Origin: Bacteroidia bacterium
GTDB taxonomy: Bacteria > Bacteroidota > Bacteroidia > Flavobacteriales_D > JAUILH01
Assembly: GCA_030433115.1 (NCBI GenBank)
Contig: JAUILH010000023.1
Coordinates: 1-38,418 of the forward strand
Direction of reading: 5' to 3'
DNA: 38,418 bases
Made by a program: the position numbers and the translations under genes. The notes below the pieces were generated by a model, which did no database searches, was not told the origin of the DNA, and worked only from the letters and a program-made list of their open reading frames with translations. Below are positions 24,711 to 32,514 of this stretch, piece after piece (within the stretch, counting starts at the first letter, position 1; the number at the start of each line of letters is the position of its first letter).

Positions 24711-27700
24711 TCAGAAGCGCAAGCCCACTACACAGATGTCATCTATTTGTTCTATGTCCTGCATCCAATCTTCAATGGCGGTGTTGAGCTCAGTCTTTTG
24801 CTGACTCAAAACTTTGTCTTGCATGCCCATGATGAGCTCTTTCATTACTTTAACTTTGAGCTTCTTGCCTTTTGGTCCGCCAAATTGATCTGCGTAGCCA
24901 TCAGAACTCATATAGTAAGTATCGCCTTCCTGGATGTCAATTTCATGAACTTCATATACCTGATCTTCACTGGTAAAACCCGCCACTGCCACTTTAGTGG
25001 CTTTAATTTCGGTTAATTCTCCCGACCTAACTAACCATAATGACCTGTGTGCTCCGGCATATTGTAAAGTGTTTTTATCTGGGTCGTAACAAACAATGGC
25101 AGCATCCATTCCGTCTTTAGTCGAGCTTTCATCATCCACTTGTTTCAGAGATTTCTTGATGCCCTTGTTCATTTCGGATAATATAGTGCCAGGGTTGGTG
25201 ATTTTTTTCTCTTTCACGAAATGATTGAGTTTATCGGTGCCAATCATGCTCATGAAGGCACCAGGTACGCCATGACCTGTGCAATCAGCACAAACAACAA
25301 TCCGTTTATTGTCCACTTTGGCGAACCAGTAAAAATCTCCACTCACAATGTCTTTTGGTCGGAACAGGACAAAGGAGTCTTTGAAATTGTCTTTGATTTC
25401 TTCATCAAATGGAAGAATGGCCTCCTGAATCCGCTTTGCATAATTGATGCTGTCCATAATCTCCTTCTGCTGATGAACGATTTCATCTTTTTGGTTTTGC
25501 AGTACTTGGTTTTTATCGGCAATTTCTTTGGTGCGCTCAGTAACAACGCCTTCCAGCCATTCGTTTTTCTTTTTGAGTCGGATAGAGCTTAATCTAATGG
25601 CGACGAAAATGAGGATGATACCCAAAACTGCGTACAAAGCATACGCCCAGGACGTTCTGTACCATGGAGGATTGATCTCAAATGTGATGCTTTGAGTTTC
25701 GCTGATGACACCATTTACATTTTTTGCCCTTACCTCAAAAGTATAAGTGCCTTCACGCAGATTGGTGAATATGGCTTCAGAGGTGTTTTGCCATTCCGAC
25801 CATTTATTGTCCTGTCCAATCAAACGATACGAGAAAAGCACCTCATGTTCATCATTGAAGTAGGGAGCTGCAAATGTAAATTTGACTGACCTGTCTTCAT
25901 AATCAAAACTTTGCGCATTGATTGGATCTAATGTAGCCATTCCGCCACCATAAATCATTCGGTCTTCACCAACACTAAATGAACGAATGATGCTTTTAAA
26001 GTGCTCTTGTCTTTTATTTCTGTTATTGGGTTTGTACCTCATTAAACCATCTGCAGTTCCTATCCATAGCGTGCCATTGTGTTCGTAGAAATTCTGAATG
26101 CGACCGAATCTAACGCCCATGAAATCTTCTTTCACCAACTCATAATTGTTCCTTTTGTCGGCGTACATGATCTGGTTATCCAGACAAATCCAAACCTTGT
26201 CTTTTGTATCTAGCAGGTGGCTCACTGCTCCTCGAATGTCGAAAGGCAAAATAGGGTTGGCAGGGTTAAACATGCCCTTTAAGTTGATGTAATTATCTAT
26301 GCTGTCAGGGTGCTCAATCATATAGTGCTCATCAAAAAAGTAATGTAAACCACGTGGGTCTCCAAATAGCACGGAGTCGCCGTAGACGAATGGGACATTC
26401 CATTGCGAATCCAGTCCGTCTTCCTGACTAGTGAAAACCTGATATTCAACAAAGCCTTCGATTACTTGCGCGCGAATGATGCCCTGACCGTTGGTGCCAA
26501 TCCAAAATTCCTCATCAGAAAAGTTGGCAGAATTGTTTTTAACAAAACCAGTTACTCCGGCAATTTGAGCCTCCAAATAATCTACCAATTCAAATGTATT
26601 GGGGTCTAGAATGGAAACCCCTTCAAATCCTACCAGAAATAACTCTCCGGTTGATTCGATCATTTGAATGGCGTCCACCGATTTTTCACTCACCTTTGTC
26701 AGTTGGCCTAAATCCAGGTGGTTGATCAACGAGTCCATCAGAAACAAGCCATCACTTGATCCAATTAATAATTGATTCTTAAAAGGCATAAAATCCCAGA
26801 CCTGACCGGAAATCGAGGGATGTTTGTAGAATTGATTGTCATGATGTGGTGGGTGAATGAACAATCCGGAGGTAGTCCCGACAATTAAGTGTTGGTTGAA
26901 GCGAGTGATCTTCAAAACGCTCCCTTCAAGACCTGTGTCTTCCGTGTAATACGACAGGGGTGAGTTGTAGTTAACAACTGAAATTCCATTGTTCAAGGCT
27001 AACCAAAGATTCCCTTCTCTATCTTCTAAAACAGACTTTACATCATCTACACGAATTCCCATTTTCTTGTTGATCCTGTGAATGATATTGAGTTGATCAT
27101 CTATTATCAATACGCCAGATTCTTCAGAATTAATGGCAATCAGTCCGTCTCTGAGTCTCTTTGCATCCAGAATTCTGGCATGGTTGATCTCTGCTTCATA
27201 TTTGCTCGGCACTTTGCTTAACCGACCTCCGTTTTTGGGCATATGAAAACTGCCATTATCTCTGGTTATGATCAAAATTTGATTGCCTTGGCTAATCATG
27301 CCGAAAACCCCCATTTCTTCCAATGTATCGGTGCCTTCTATGAATTCAAAGTTGTTGCCTTTAAGTACTGTTAGGCCTAGGTGACGCTGGCGACTGTATA
27401 TTTGTCCATTGACCAAAAATGCCGTATGGAAAGCAGTTTCTGGCTCATATGCGGTCAACTCTCCCTTGGAATACTTGAAGATGCGCTCCAAACTCACGAA
27501 ATATACCGCTTCCTTATGGCAGATAATCTTTCTGATAATGGAGAAATCCTGAAGTTCTTCAGGCAATTGGTCGCTCAACGACTGGTATTCCAATTCTCCC
27601 TTTTTATTGGGACTCAAAAGTCCAAAGTTCCTCTGTCCCCCGGTATAAATGGTGCTTTCCGAATCAATGCCAAGTGCTACCACATACGAACCATTGACCA

Positions 27701-27941
27701 CTTGAATGTATCGCCATTTGGTACCGTCAAATTCAAGTACACCATTTCCCACGCCAGCATAAATAATCCCCCGTTCATCCTGGATGATGGCTTGAGTTTC
27801 CGGAGTGATATTCTTTTCCTCTGTATTGTAAGATTGTGGCGAGTAGTTGACTATGGTAGGTCGAAAAGATTGGGCTTTTAAAGTGCCAGATGAAAACCAG
27901 GTACTTATCAATACAATTAATATGGTGCCAAAAATCTTCAT
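24711..27941 (-). CDS. reg_prop beta-propeller / Y_Y_Y sensor fused to SpoIIE-type phosphatase
   Basis: The protein has 1076 residues from ATG 27941, which begins the signal peptide MKIFGTILIVLISTWFSSG; an in-frame ATG five codons earlier adds MTRES and is less likely. A long periplasmic part (about 30-690) has short beta-propeller repeats of the two-component-regulator type (for example DREGNLWLALNNGISVVN and NGTLWIGTADGLMRY). A Y_Y_Y-type beta-sandwich follows (about 690-760; REGTYTFEVRAKN). Then come one membrane segment (about 765-784), a coiled coil, the linker DSINYAKRIQEAILP and a SpoIIE phosphatase with GDFYW, ADCTGHGVPGA, DGMD, SDGYADQFGG and IDDICVVG. This sensor usually feeds histidine kinases; here the output is a phosphatase. 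It shares its output half with the tandem genes at 2811-7120. Confidence 0.88.
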   Translation of the reverse strand: MKIFGTILIVLISTWFSSGTLKAQSFRPTIVNYSPQSYNTEEKNITPETQAIIQDERGIIYAGVGNGVLEFDGTKWRYIQVVNGSYVVALGIDSESTIYTGGQRNFGLLSPNKKGELEYQSLSDQLPEELQDFSIIRKIICHKEAVYFVSLERIFKYSKGELTAYEPETAFHTAFLVNGQIYSRQRHLGLTVLKGNNFEFIEGTDTLEEMGVFGMISQGNQILIITRDNGSFHMPKNGGRLSKVPSKYEAEINHARILDAKRLRDGLIAINSEESGVLIIDDQLNIIHRINKKMGIRVDDVKSVLEDREGNLWLALNNGISVVNYNSPLSYYTEDTGLEGSVLKITRFNQHLIVGTTSGLFIHPPHHDNQFYKHPSISGQVWDFMPFKNQLLIGSSDGLFLMDSLINHLDLGQLTKVSEKSVDAIQMIESTGELFLVGFEGVSILDPNTFELVDYLEAQIAGVTGFVKNNSANFSDEEFWIGTNGQGIIRAQVIEGFVEYQVFTSQEDGLDSQWNVPFVYGDSVLFGDPRGLHYFFDEHYMIEHPDSIDNYINLKGMFNPANPILPFDIRGAVSHLLDTKDKVWICLDNQIMYADKRNNYELVKEDFMGVRFGRIQNFYEHNGTLWIGTADGLMRYKPNNRNKRQEHFKSIIRSFSVGEDRMIYGGGMATLDPINAQSFDYEDRSVKFTFAAPYFNDEHEVLFSYRLIGQDNKWSEWQNTSEAIFTNLREGTYTFEVRAKNVNGVISETQSITFEINPPWYRTSWAYALYAVLGIILIFVAIRLSSIRLKKKNEWLEGVVTERTKEIADKNQVLQNQKDEIVHQQKEIMDSINYAKRIQEAILPFDEEIKDNFKDSFVLFRPKDIVSGDFYWFAKVDNKRIVVCADCTGHGVPGAFMSMIGTDKLNHFVKEKKITNPGTILSEMNKGIKKSLKQVDDESSTKDGMDAAIVCYDPDKNTLQYAGAHRSLWLVRSGELTEIKATKVAVAGFTSEDQVYEVHEIDIQEGDTYYMSSDGYADQFGGPKGKKLKVKVMKELIMGMQDKVLSQQKTELNTAIEDWMQDIEQIDDICVVGLRF

Positions 27942-27969
27942 ACTTTCGCGCGTCATCTAAGGTATGGTT

Positions 27970-27998
27970 TTTGCTATAAATGTGACTACAATTATTTG
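27970..27998 (+). promoter_or_regulatory. putative promoter of the TonB receptor gene
   Basis: TTTG at 27970-27973 is followed after 19 nt by TATTTG at 27993-27998, a shortened -7 box. The ATG lies 5 nt further on at 28004, so the message would be leaderless or nearly so. The site lies between two divergent genes. Confidence 0.35.
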
Positions 27999-28003
27999 AA
28001 CGA

Positions 28004-30391
28004 ATGCGGTTTTTTTACATGTTATTGTGGGGGATGTGCCTGTTTTGTGGGATGGAATTGCATGCGCAGGAGGTGCTGGTAGCCAATAAAGAAGGCAACC
28101 CTATTCCGGATGTTCTAATCAGTTCAGGCGAAAAAACTGCTTTTAGCAACCAGCTTGGAATTGCAGATTTGAGCGTGTTTAACAATGAAGATGTTCTGGT
28201 GTTGACACATCAATCTTACCTCAAAAAGGTATTGACTAAGCAGGAAGCGTTATCTTTTAGAACCGCTGTTATTATGTTTCATGATTTGAAGGCTCTGGAC
28301 GATATGACGGTTCGTGGTCGTTGGGAAATAGAAGACGGTGAATCACCAATTGACCTGGTAAAAGTGAATCCCCGAAAGTACCATTTAGAGCCCAACCAGA
28401 CAGCTGCAGATTTGCTAGGTTCAACACGAGAAGTATTTATTCAAAAAAGTCAGTATGGAGGCGGGAGTCCAATGATCAGAGGTTTTTCTGCCAACAGGAT
28501 ATTAATTGTTGTGGATGGGGTTCGGATGAATAATGCCATTTTTAGAGGAGGCAATCTTCAAAATATCATTTCTGTTGATCCAAATTCTATTGATGATGGT
28601 GAGGTGATCTTGGGGCCGGGATCTCTAATGTATGGAAGTGATGCACTTGGGGGTGTCATTGATTTTCATTCATTAAAACCTAAATACTACTCGGAAGATT
28701 CAACTCGTGTAACAGGGTCGGCTATGCTAAGAACAGCTTCTGCCTCTTCCGAAATTAGCATTCACGGAGACATTAATTATCATGGAGATAAGGCGTCATT
28801 TATCAGTTCTTTTACGCAAAGCAATTTTGGAGATTTGAGAATGGGATCCAAGGGACCAGATGACTATTTGATTAATCAATATGTAGGGTCTGTGTTTGGT
28901 AAAGATTCTGTTTTGACCAATCCGGACAACCGTACACAAATTGGTTCGGGGTACAGCCAAATTAATTTATTGAATAAAGTGCGGTTCAGACCGGATAGTG
29001 CATGGGACATGACCTATGCGTTTCATTTTAGTGAAACGTCAGATATTCCAAGATATGATAGGTTGATTCAAACCAAAAACGGAGAGCCACGCTATGCAGA
29101 ATGGTACTATGGACCACAGAAATGGCAGTTACATGCTGTTAATTTGATTCATGAGGCAGATAGAAAGTTGCTCGACAAAATGGTTGTTAATTTCGGTTTT
29201 CAGAAATTTGAGGAGAGTCGAAATGACCGCGACATATATGCCACCACAGAAAGGCAAAGAACTGAGCGTGTGAATGCATTTAACCTGGGAGTGGACCTTG
29301 AAAAAGCCCTGAAGGATTCTTCTACTATTTATTATGGTGTTGAGCACGTTAATAATCATGTGCGTTCATTGGCTTGGAGAGCATCTACGGAAACAGGCAA
29401 TACCGTGGGAATCGCAAGCAGATACCCGGATAATTCTAACTGGGTAAGTAATTCAGTGTATATTGGGTATCGACGGAAGTTGGGTACCAAGGTGAGTATG
29501 CTTGGCGGCATCAGGTACAACCAAATTTTATTGAATGCAGTTTTTGATACGGCTTTCTATCAGTTCCCTTTTGAGGAAATCAGAAGTAATACGGGGGCTT
29601 TAAGTGGTAGTTTGGGAGCTGCATGGCGCGTTTCAAGGTTGTGGAAGTTCAATTTGAATTTTGCATCCGGTTTCAGAGCACCCAATATTGACGATATGGC
29701 CAAGGTTTTTGATAGCGAGCCAGGAAATGTATTGGTTCCAAATCCGGATTTAAGACCGGAATATGCTTACACAGCTGAAATTGGGTTTAATTATACTGAT
29801 AAAGACATTGCCAGAGTAGATTTTGGTGGGTTTTATACCATCTTAGACAATGCCTTGATTAGGGGAGATTATAGTTTTAATGGACAGGATTCTATTATGT
29901 ACGACGGAACCTTGAGCAAGGTTGAGGCATTGACAAATGCAGATGGCGCGGTGATATACGGGGCGTCCATTGCAGGAAAATGGAATTTGGTAAGCAAGCT
30001 TTGGCTCAAGGGCGCTGTAACCTGGCAAGACGGTCAGGATAGTAAAGGCGATCCTTTAAGACATGTGGCACCGTTCTTTGCAAACACCCATTTAAGCTAC
30101 GAAACACCTAGATGGAAAGTGGATGCTTCAATGAGATTCAATGGTTCCAGGTCTTATGATCAACTCGCGCCAAGCGAAAAGAACAAACCCCACCTGTATG
30201 CCATGGATGAGCAAGGGAGACCGTATTCACCTTCCTGGTATACCCTTAATTTAGCCGGTAGTTATGCGTTTAGTGGTGTTCTGGTGAGTTTGGGCGTGGA
30301 GAATATCCTGGATGCAAGATACCGAACCTATTCTTCAGGAATTACAGCTGCCGGAAGAAACTTCTTTGGCAGTGTGAGCTACCAGTTTTAG
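28004..30391 (+). CDS. TonB-dependent outer-membrane receptor, heme-type
   Basis: This 795-residue protein has a signal peptide (MRFFYMLLWGMCLFCGMELHAQ) and a short carboxypeptidase-regulatory-like beta domain (about 25-95). A plug domain (about 120-225) contains GGGSPMIRGFSANRILIVVDGVRMN and GPGSLMYGSDALGGVIDF, and a 22-strand-type barrel ends in the aromatic Phe of SVSYQF. The barrel includes FRAPNIDDM and VPNPDLRPEYAYTAEIGF, which match the FRAP and NPNL boxes of heme and hemoglobin receptors. Heme or a similar iron source is therefore the best guess, not a proof. Energy comes from TonB-ExbBD, not encoded here. No SusD-like partner follows, which argues against a glycan receptor. The gene is divergent from the reg_prop-SpoIIE gene, and a 185-bp inverted-repeat element begins 4 bp after its stop. 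Confidence 0.9.
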   Translation: MRFFYMLLWGMCLFCGMELHAQEVLVANKEGNPIPDVLISSGEKTAFSNQLGIADLSVFNNEDVLVLTHQSYLKKVLTKQEALSFRTAVIMFHDLKALDDMTVRGRWEIEDGESPIDLVKVNPRKYHLEPNQTAADLLGSTREVFIQKSQYGGGSPMIRGFSANRILIVVDGVRMNNAIFRGGNLQNIISVDPNSIDDGEVILGPGSLMYGSDALGGVIDFHSLKPKYYSEDSTRVTGSAMLRTASASSEISIHGDINYHGDKASFISSFTQSNFGDLRMGSKGPDDYLINQYVGSVFGKDSVLTNPDNRTQIGSGYSQINLLNKVRFRPDSAWDMTYAFHFSETSDIPRYDRLIQTKNGEPRYAEWYYGPQKWQLHAVNLIHEADRKLLDKMVVNFGFQKFEESRNDRDIYATTERQRTERVNAFNLGVDLEKALKDSSTIYYGVEHVNNHVRSLAWRASTETGNTVGIASRYPDNSNWVSNSVYIGYRRKLGTKVSMLGGIRYNQILLNAVFDTAFYQFPFEEIRSNTGALSGSLGAAWRVSRLWKFNLNFASGFRAPNIDDMAKVFDSEPGNVLVPNPDLRPEYAYTAEIGFNYTDKDIARVDFGGFYTILDNALIRGDYSFNGQDSIMYDGTLSKVEALTNADGAVIYGASIAGKWNLVSKLWLKGAVTWQDGQDSKGDPLRHVAPFFANTHLSYETPRWKVDASMRFNGSRSYDQLAPSEKNKPHLYAMDEQGRPYSPSWYTLNLAGSYAFSGVLVSLGVENILDARYRTYSSGITAAGRNFFGSVSYQF

Positions 30392-30395
30392 TTTA

Positions 30396-30580
30396 AAGCA
30401 TTGTCGTATAATTTGGTTGTTTTATGATTTAACTGTCATTTTGACCAGCGTGGAGAAACGTAAGTTCGGTGAAGCCAAATCTCTGTTATCTTAGGAAAAG
30501 AGATTTAGCTCCACTGATTTTCAATTCTCGGCTTTGCTCGAAATAACCTTGTTGAGCAACCAAATTATACGACAATGCTT
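30396..30580. repeat. 185-bp palindromic element with perfect 24-bp inverted ends
   Basis: The arms 30396-30419 (starting AAGCATTGTCGTATAATTTG) and 30557-30580 are exact reverse complements over 24 bp. Inside are further nested pairs: GTGGAG at 30450-30455 with CTCCAC at 30509-30514, and AAATCTCT at 30477-30484 with AGAGATTT at 30499-30506. Near the arms, GTCATTTTGA faces TCGAAATAAC. No reading frame is present. This is like the small non-coding palindromic repeats (MITE or REP-like) common between Bacteroidota genes. Directly after the receptor's stop codon, its transcript would fold into a strong hairpin, so it may also end or protect the mRNA. Confidence 0.75.
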
Positions 30581-30673
30581 AGCTTAATTGATCATATCTA
30601 CGACTTTTTACTTAGTTAAATACGGGATTCACACGACTTCAAATAATAGAGGAAAGCAGACTTTTGGTCTATG

Positions 30674-30748
30674 AACCTCAAAGTACACTTCAAGACATTT
30701 TTTAATGGCAATCTGGCACTGGTAAACAAAATCATGTGCTTTGAGGTT
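30674..30748. repeat. 10-bp inverted repeat overlapping the -33 box of the next gene
   Basis: AACCTCAAAG (30674-30683) is the exact reverse complement of CTTTGAGGTT (30739-30748). The right arm covers the TTTG used as the -33 element at 30740-30743. It could be an operator or part of an RNA structure. The rest of the gap (30581-30673 and 30684-30738) holds nothing I recognise. Confidence 0.4.
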
Positions 30749-30772
30749 AGTGGTACAAGATTTTACCATTTG
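30740..30772 (+). promoter_or_regulatory. putative promoter of the 523-residue exported protein
   Basis: TTTG (30740-30743) is followed after 20 nt by TACCATTTG (30764-30772), a -7 box with one extra base between TA and TTTG. Transcription would start near 30778 and leave a leader of about 36 nt. Confidence 0.4.
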
Positions 30773-30813
30773 CCGGATTGTCCATTCCAAAAACTAATCT
30801 CAAAACACAAGAC

Positions 30814-32385
30814 ATGAAAAAGTACATGCTTGCATTAAGCTTGATGTTGGGTTTGAATGCCTTCAACACATCAGCTCAAACAATTGACAAAGAAGCGACT
30901 TATGAAATCACAGGTAAGTCAAAAAGAGGGCGTCTGGCCAATGTGGAACAAAAATCGAATGGCGATTATGAGTTGACTTATTTAACTAAGTCTACTACTA
31001 AGAAGGCCAAATTTCAGATTTATACTTTCGACAAAGATTTCAATTTTAAAAACCTTGAAGATGGTGAAATCGAGTTTGAAAAAATGAAGACAAAATTCGC
31101 CTGGTTCAAATTTAACGGAGAATTGTATTCTGTTGAAGCAATTACCTTGAACTGGAATCCTGCCGCACCTTTAAAGCTTAAAAAGAAGCGAATTACATAT
31201 AAGTACGACTGGATATTGTTGGGGTATCACAAGAAGGTAGAGGTTTTGGAAAAAGTGAAACCAAGAACCGATGACGGCATGAAATACTTTGCCAAAGGCT
31301 ACATGGAGGATGAAATCACAGGAGATATCTATATCATTGCTGGAGCAGCGCCAGGTGCAATTAGTAAAGATGCAGGACAGCAGCTTACGGATTTAAGACT
31401 GTTGAAATTTGATTATGATCTGAATAAAGTGGCTGAAACAAAAATTCCTTTTGAATATGGTCAGGAAGTCGCATTCTCCCAAAGTTTTGCCTCAAGCGAT
31501 CCAAACAACCCTGAGGCACTCGGTGTGGATGGTGGTGTTATCGTGTTCGCACCAACTGTATGGAAAGGAAGCTCTGCGCCAAAAGATAAAAACAAAGGTA
31601 ATTTTACCTACGTTGAGTTTGATAAAGACCTCAATCTGGTAGGAAGAGAATCCTTTACAAGCCCCTCTCCTGGATGGAAAATTGAGACAGCGGTGTGGAC
31701 CCCAAATAAAGAAGGCAAAAGAGATGTTTATTTATACGGTTCTGCTGCTTTTGGTAAAGACAAGTACTACAACGTGGCCGTTCAATCTGCAAAGAAAAAG
31801 TCCATTCAATTATTGAAAACGTCAAGTGGAAAAATCCAGTATGTCACAGAAGCCAATTTAGAGGATTTAGCTGCTAAGAAAGTAACTCCACCGTCTGTTA
31901 AGAAAACGCAGGATTACAATGGTAAACAAGCCGTGAAAGGGGGCTATGAGTTGTTGTCTACTGGCGGAATTCTTGTCATGGGACAGTTCTACGACAAAGA
32001 AGGCAAAGGGAAAGATTTCTACGGTATTCAATTTGATAAAGATGGAAACCTGGAAGCCACTTATGGAGTAGATTTGACCAAAGCCAATGCTTTTAAGACC
32101 GGAAACCCTTACAGCTTTTTGAATAAAGGACAGAATGTATACATGGAGGTCATTGAGATTACTGGTTCGGAAGCAGCTAAATTTCATTTTCCAACACTGA
32201 CAAAAATTGATGTCAATGCCAAAAAAGTCAATGATCCATTGGTACTTGGATTGGAAGGAAAAAAGCAGAAGTACTTTATTGATAAAAGTTACCCAAGACT
32301 GAATGTGTCGGCAGATCAAATCGTCTACTTTGGTAGCGATAAGAAAGGAAAGACCATTTGGTTTTCAAGAGTCAATTTGGACTGA
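30814..32385 (+). CDS. exported protein of unknown function (523 aa)
   Basis: The protein has a signal peptide (MKKYMLALSLMLGLNAFNTSAQ) and then about 500 residues of mainly short beta strands and turns, very rich in Lys. Loosely recurring Asp-Lys-Asp stretches (TFDKDFNFKNLE, KFDYDLNKVAE, EFDKDLNLVGRE, QFDKDGNLEA) fall at roughly 60-130-residue intervals. These look like hairpin turns at propeller-blade ends, so a beta-propeller-like secreted protein is possible (inference). I do not recognise the family and see no T9SS C-terminal signal, so it is probably periplasmic. I chose ATG 30814 because the upstream TTG at 30778 coincides with the expected transcription start and would bury the signal peptide. 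A strong terminator follows. Confidence 0.72.
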   Translation: MKKYMLALSLMLGLNAFNTSAQTIDKEATYEITGKSKRGRLANVEQKSNGDYELTYLTKSTTKKAKFQIYTFDKDFNFKNLEDGEIEFEKMKTKFAWFKFNGELYSVEAITLNWNPAAPLKLKKKRITYKYDWILLGYHKKVEVLEKVKPRTDDGMKYFAKGYMEDEITGDIYIIAGAAPGAISKDAGQQLTDLRLLKFDYDLNKVAETKIPFEYGQEVAFSQSFASSDPNNPEALGVDGGVIVFAPTVWKGSSAPKDKNKGNFTYVEFDKDLNLVGRESFTSPSPGWKIETAVWTPNKEGKRDVYLYGSAAFGKDKYYNVAVQSAKKKSIQLLKTSSGKIQYVTEANLEDLAAKKVTPPSVKKTQDYNGKQAVKGGYELLSTGGILVMGQFYDKEGKGKDFYGIQFDKDGNLEATYGVDLTKANAFKTGNPYSFLNKGQNVYMEVIEITGSEAAKFHFPTLTKIDVNAKKVNDPLVLGLEGKKQKYFIDKSYPRLNVSADQIVYFGSDKKGKTIWFSRVNLD

Positions 32386-32420
32386 GAATAGCAGCAATTA
32401 TTTTTTAGTCTGATTTATGA

Positions 32421-32459
32421 CCGTTGCATCTGCCTTTTGATAGATGTGGCGGTTTTTTT
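32421..32459 (+). terminator. rho-independent terminator after the 523-residue protein gene
   Basis: CCGTTGCATCT (32421-32431) pairs with AGATGTGGCGG (32442-32452) in an 11-bp stem that includes three G-T pairs, followed by seven T residues. It shows that the next gene does not begin at the upstream TTG at 32437, which lies in the hairpin loop. Confidence 0.8.
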
Positions 32460-32514
32460 ATGTCTATTTTTTTGCACGATACTTGTATTCCGTAACTTGC
32501 TAAAAATTAGAATT

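Noticed and set aside
32437-32514. Upstream TTG start for the WD40-caspase gene
   Set aside because: TTG 32437 lies in the loop of a strong terminator hairpin; GTG 32515 begins a clean signal peptide.
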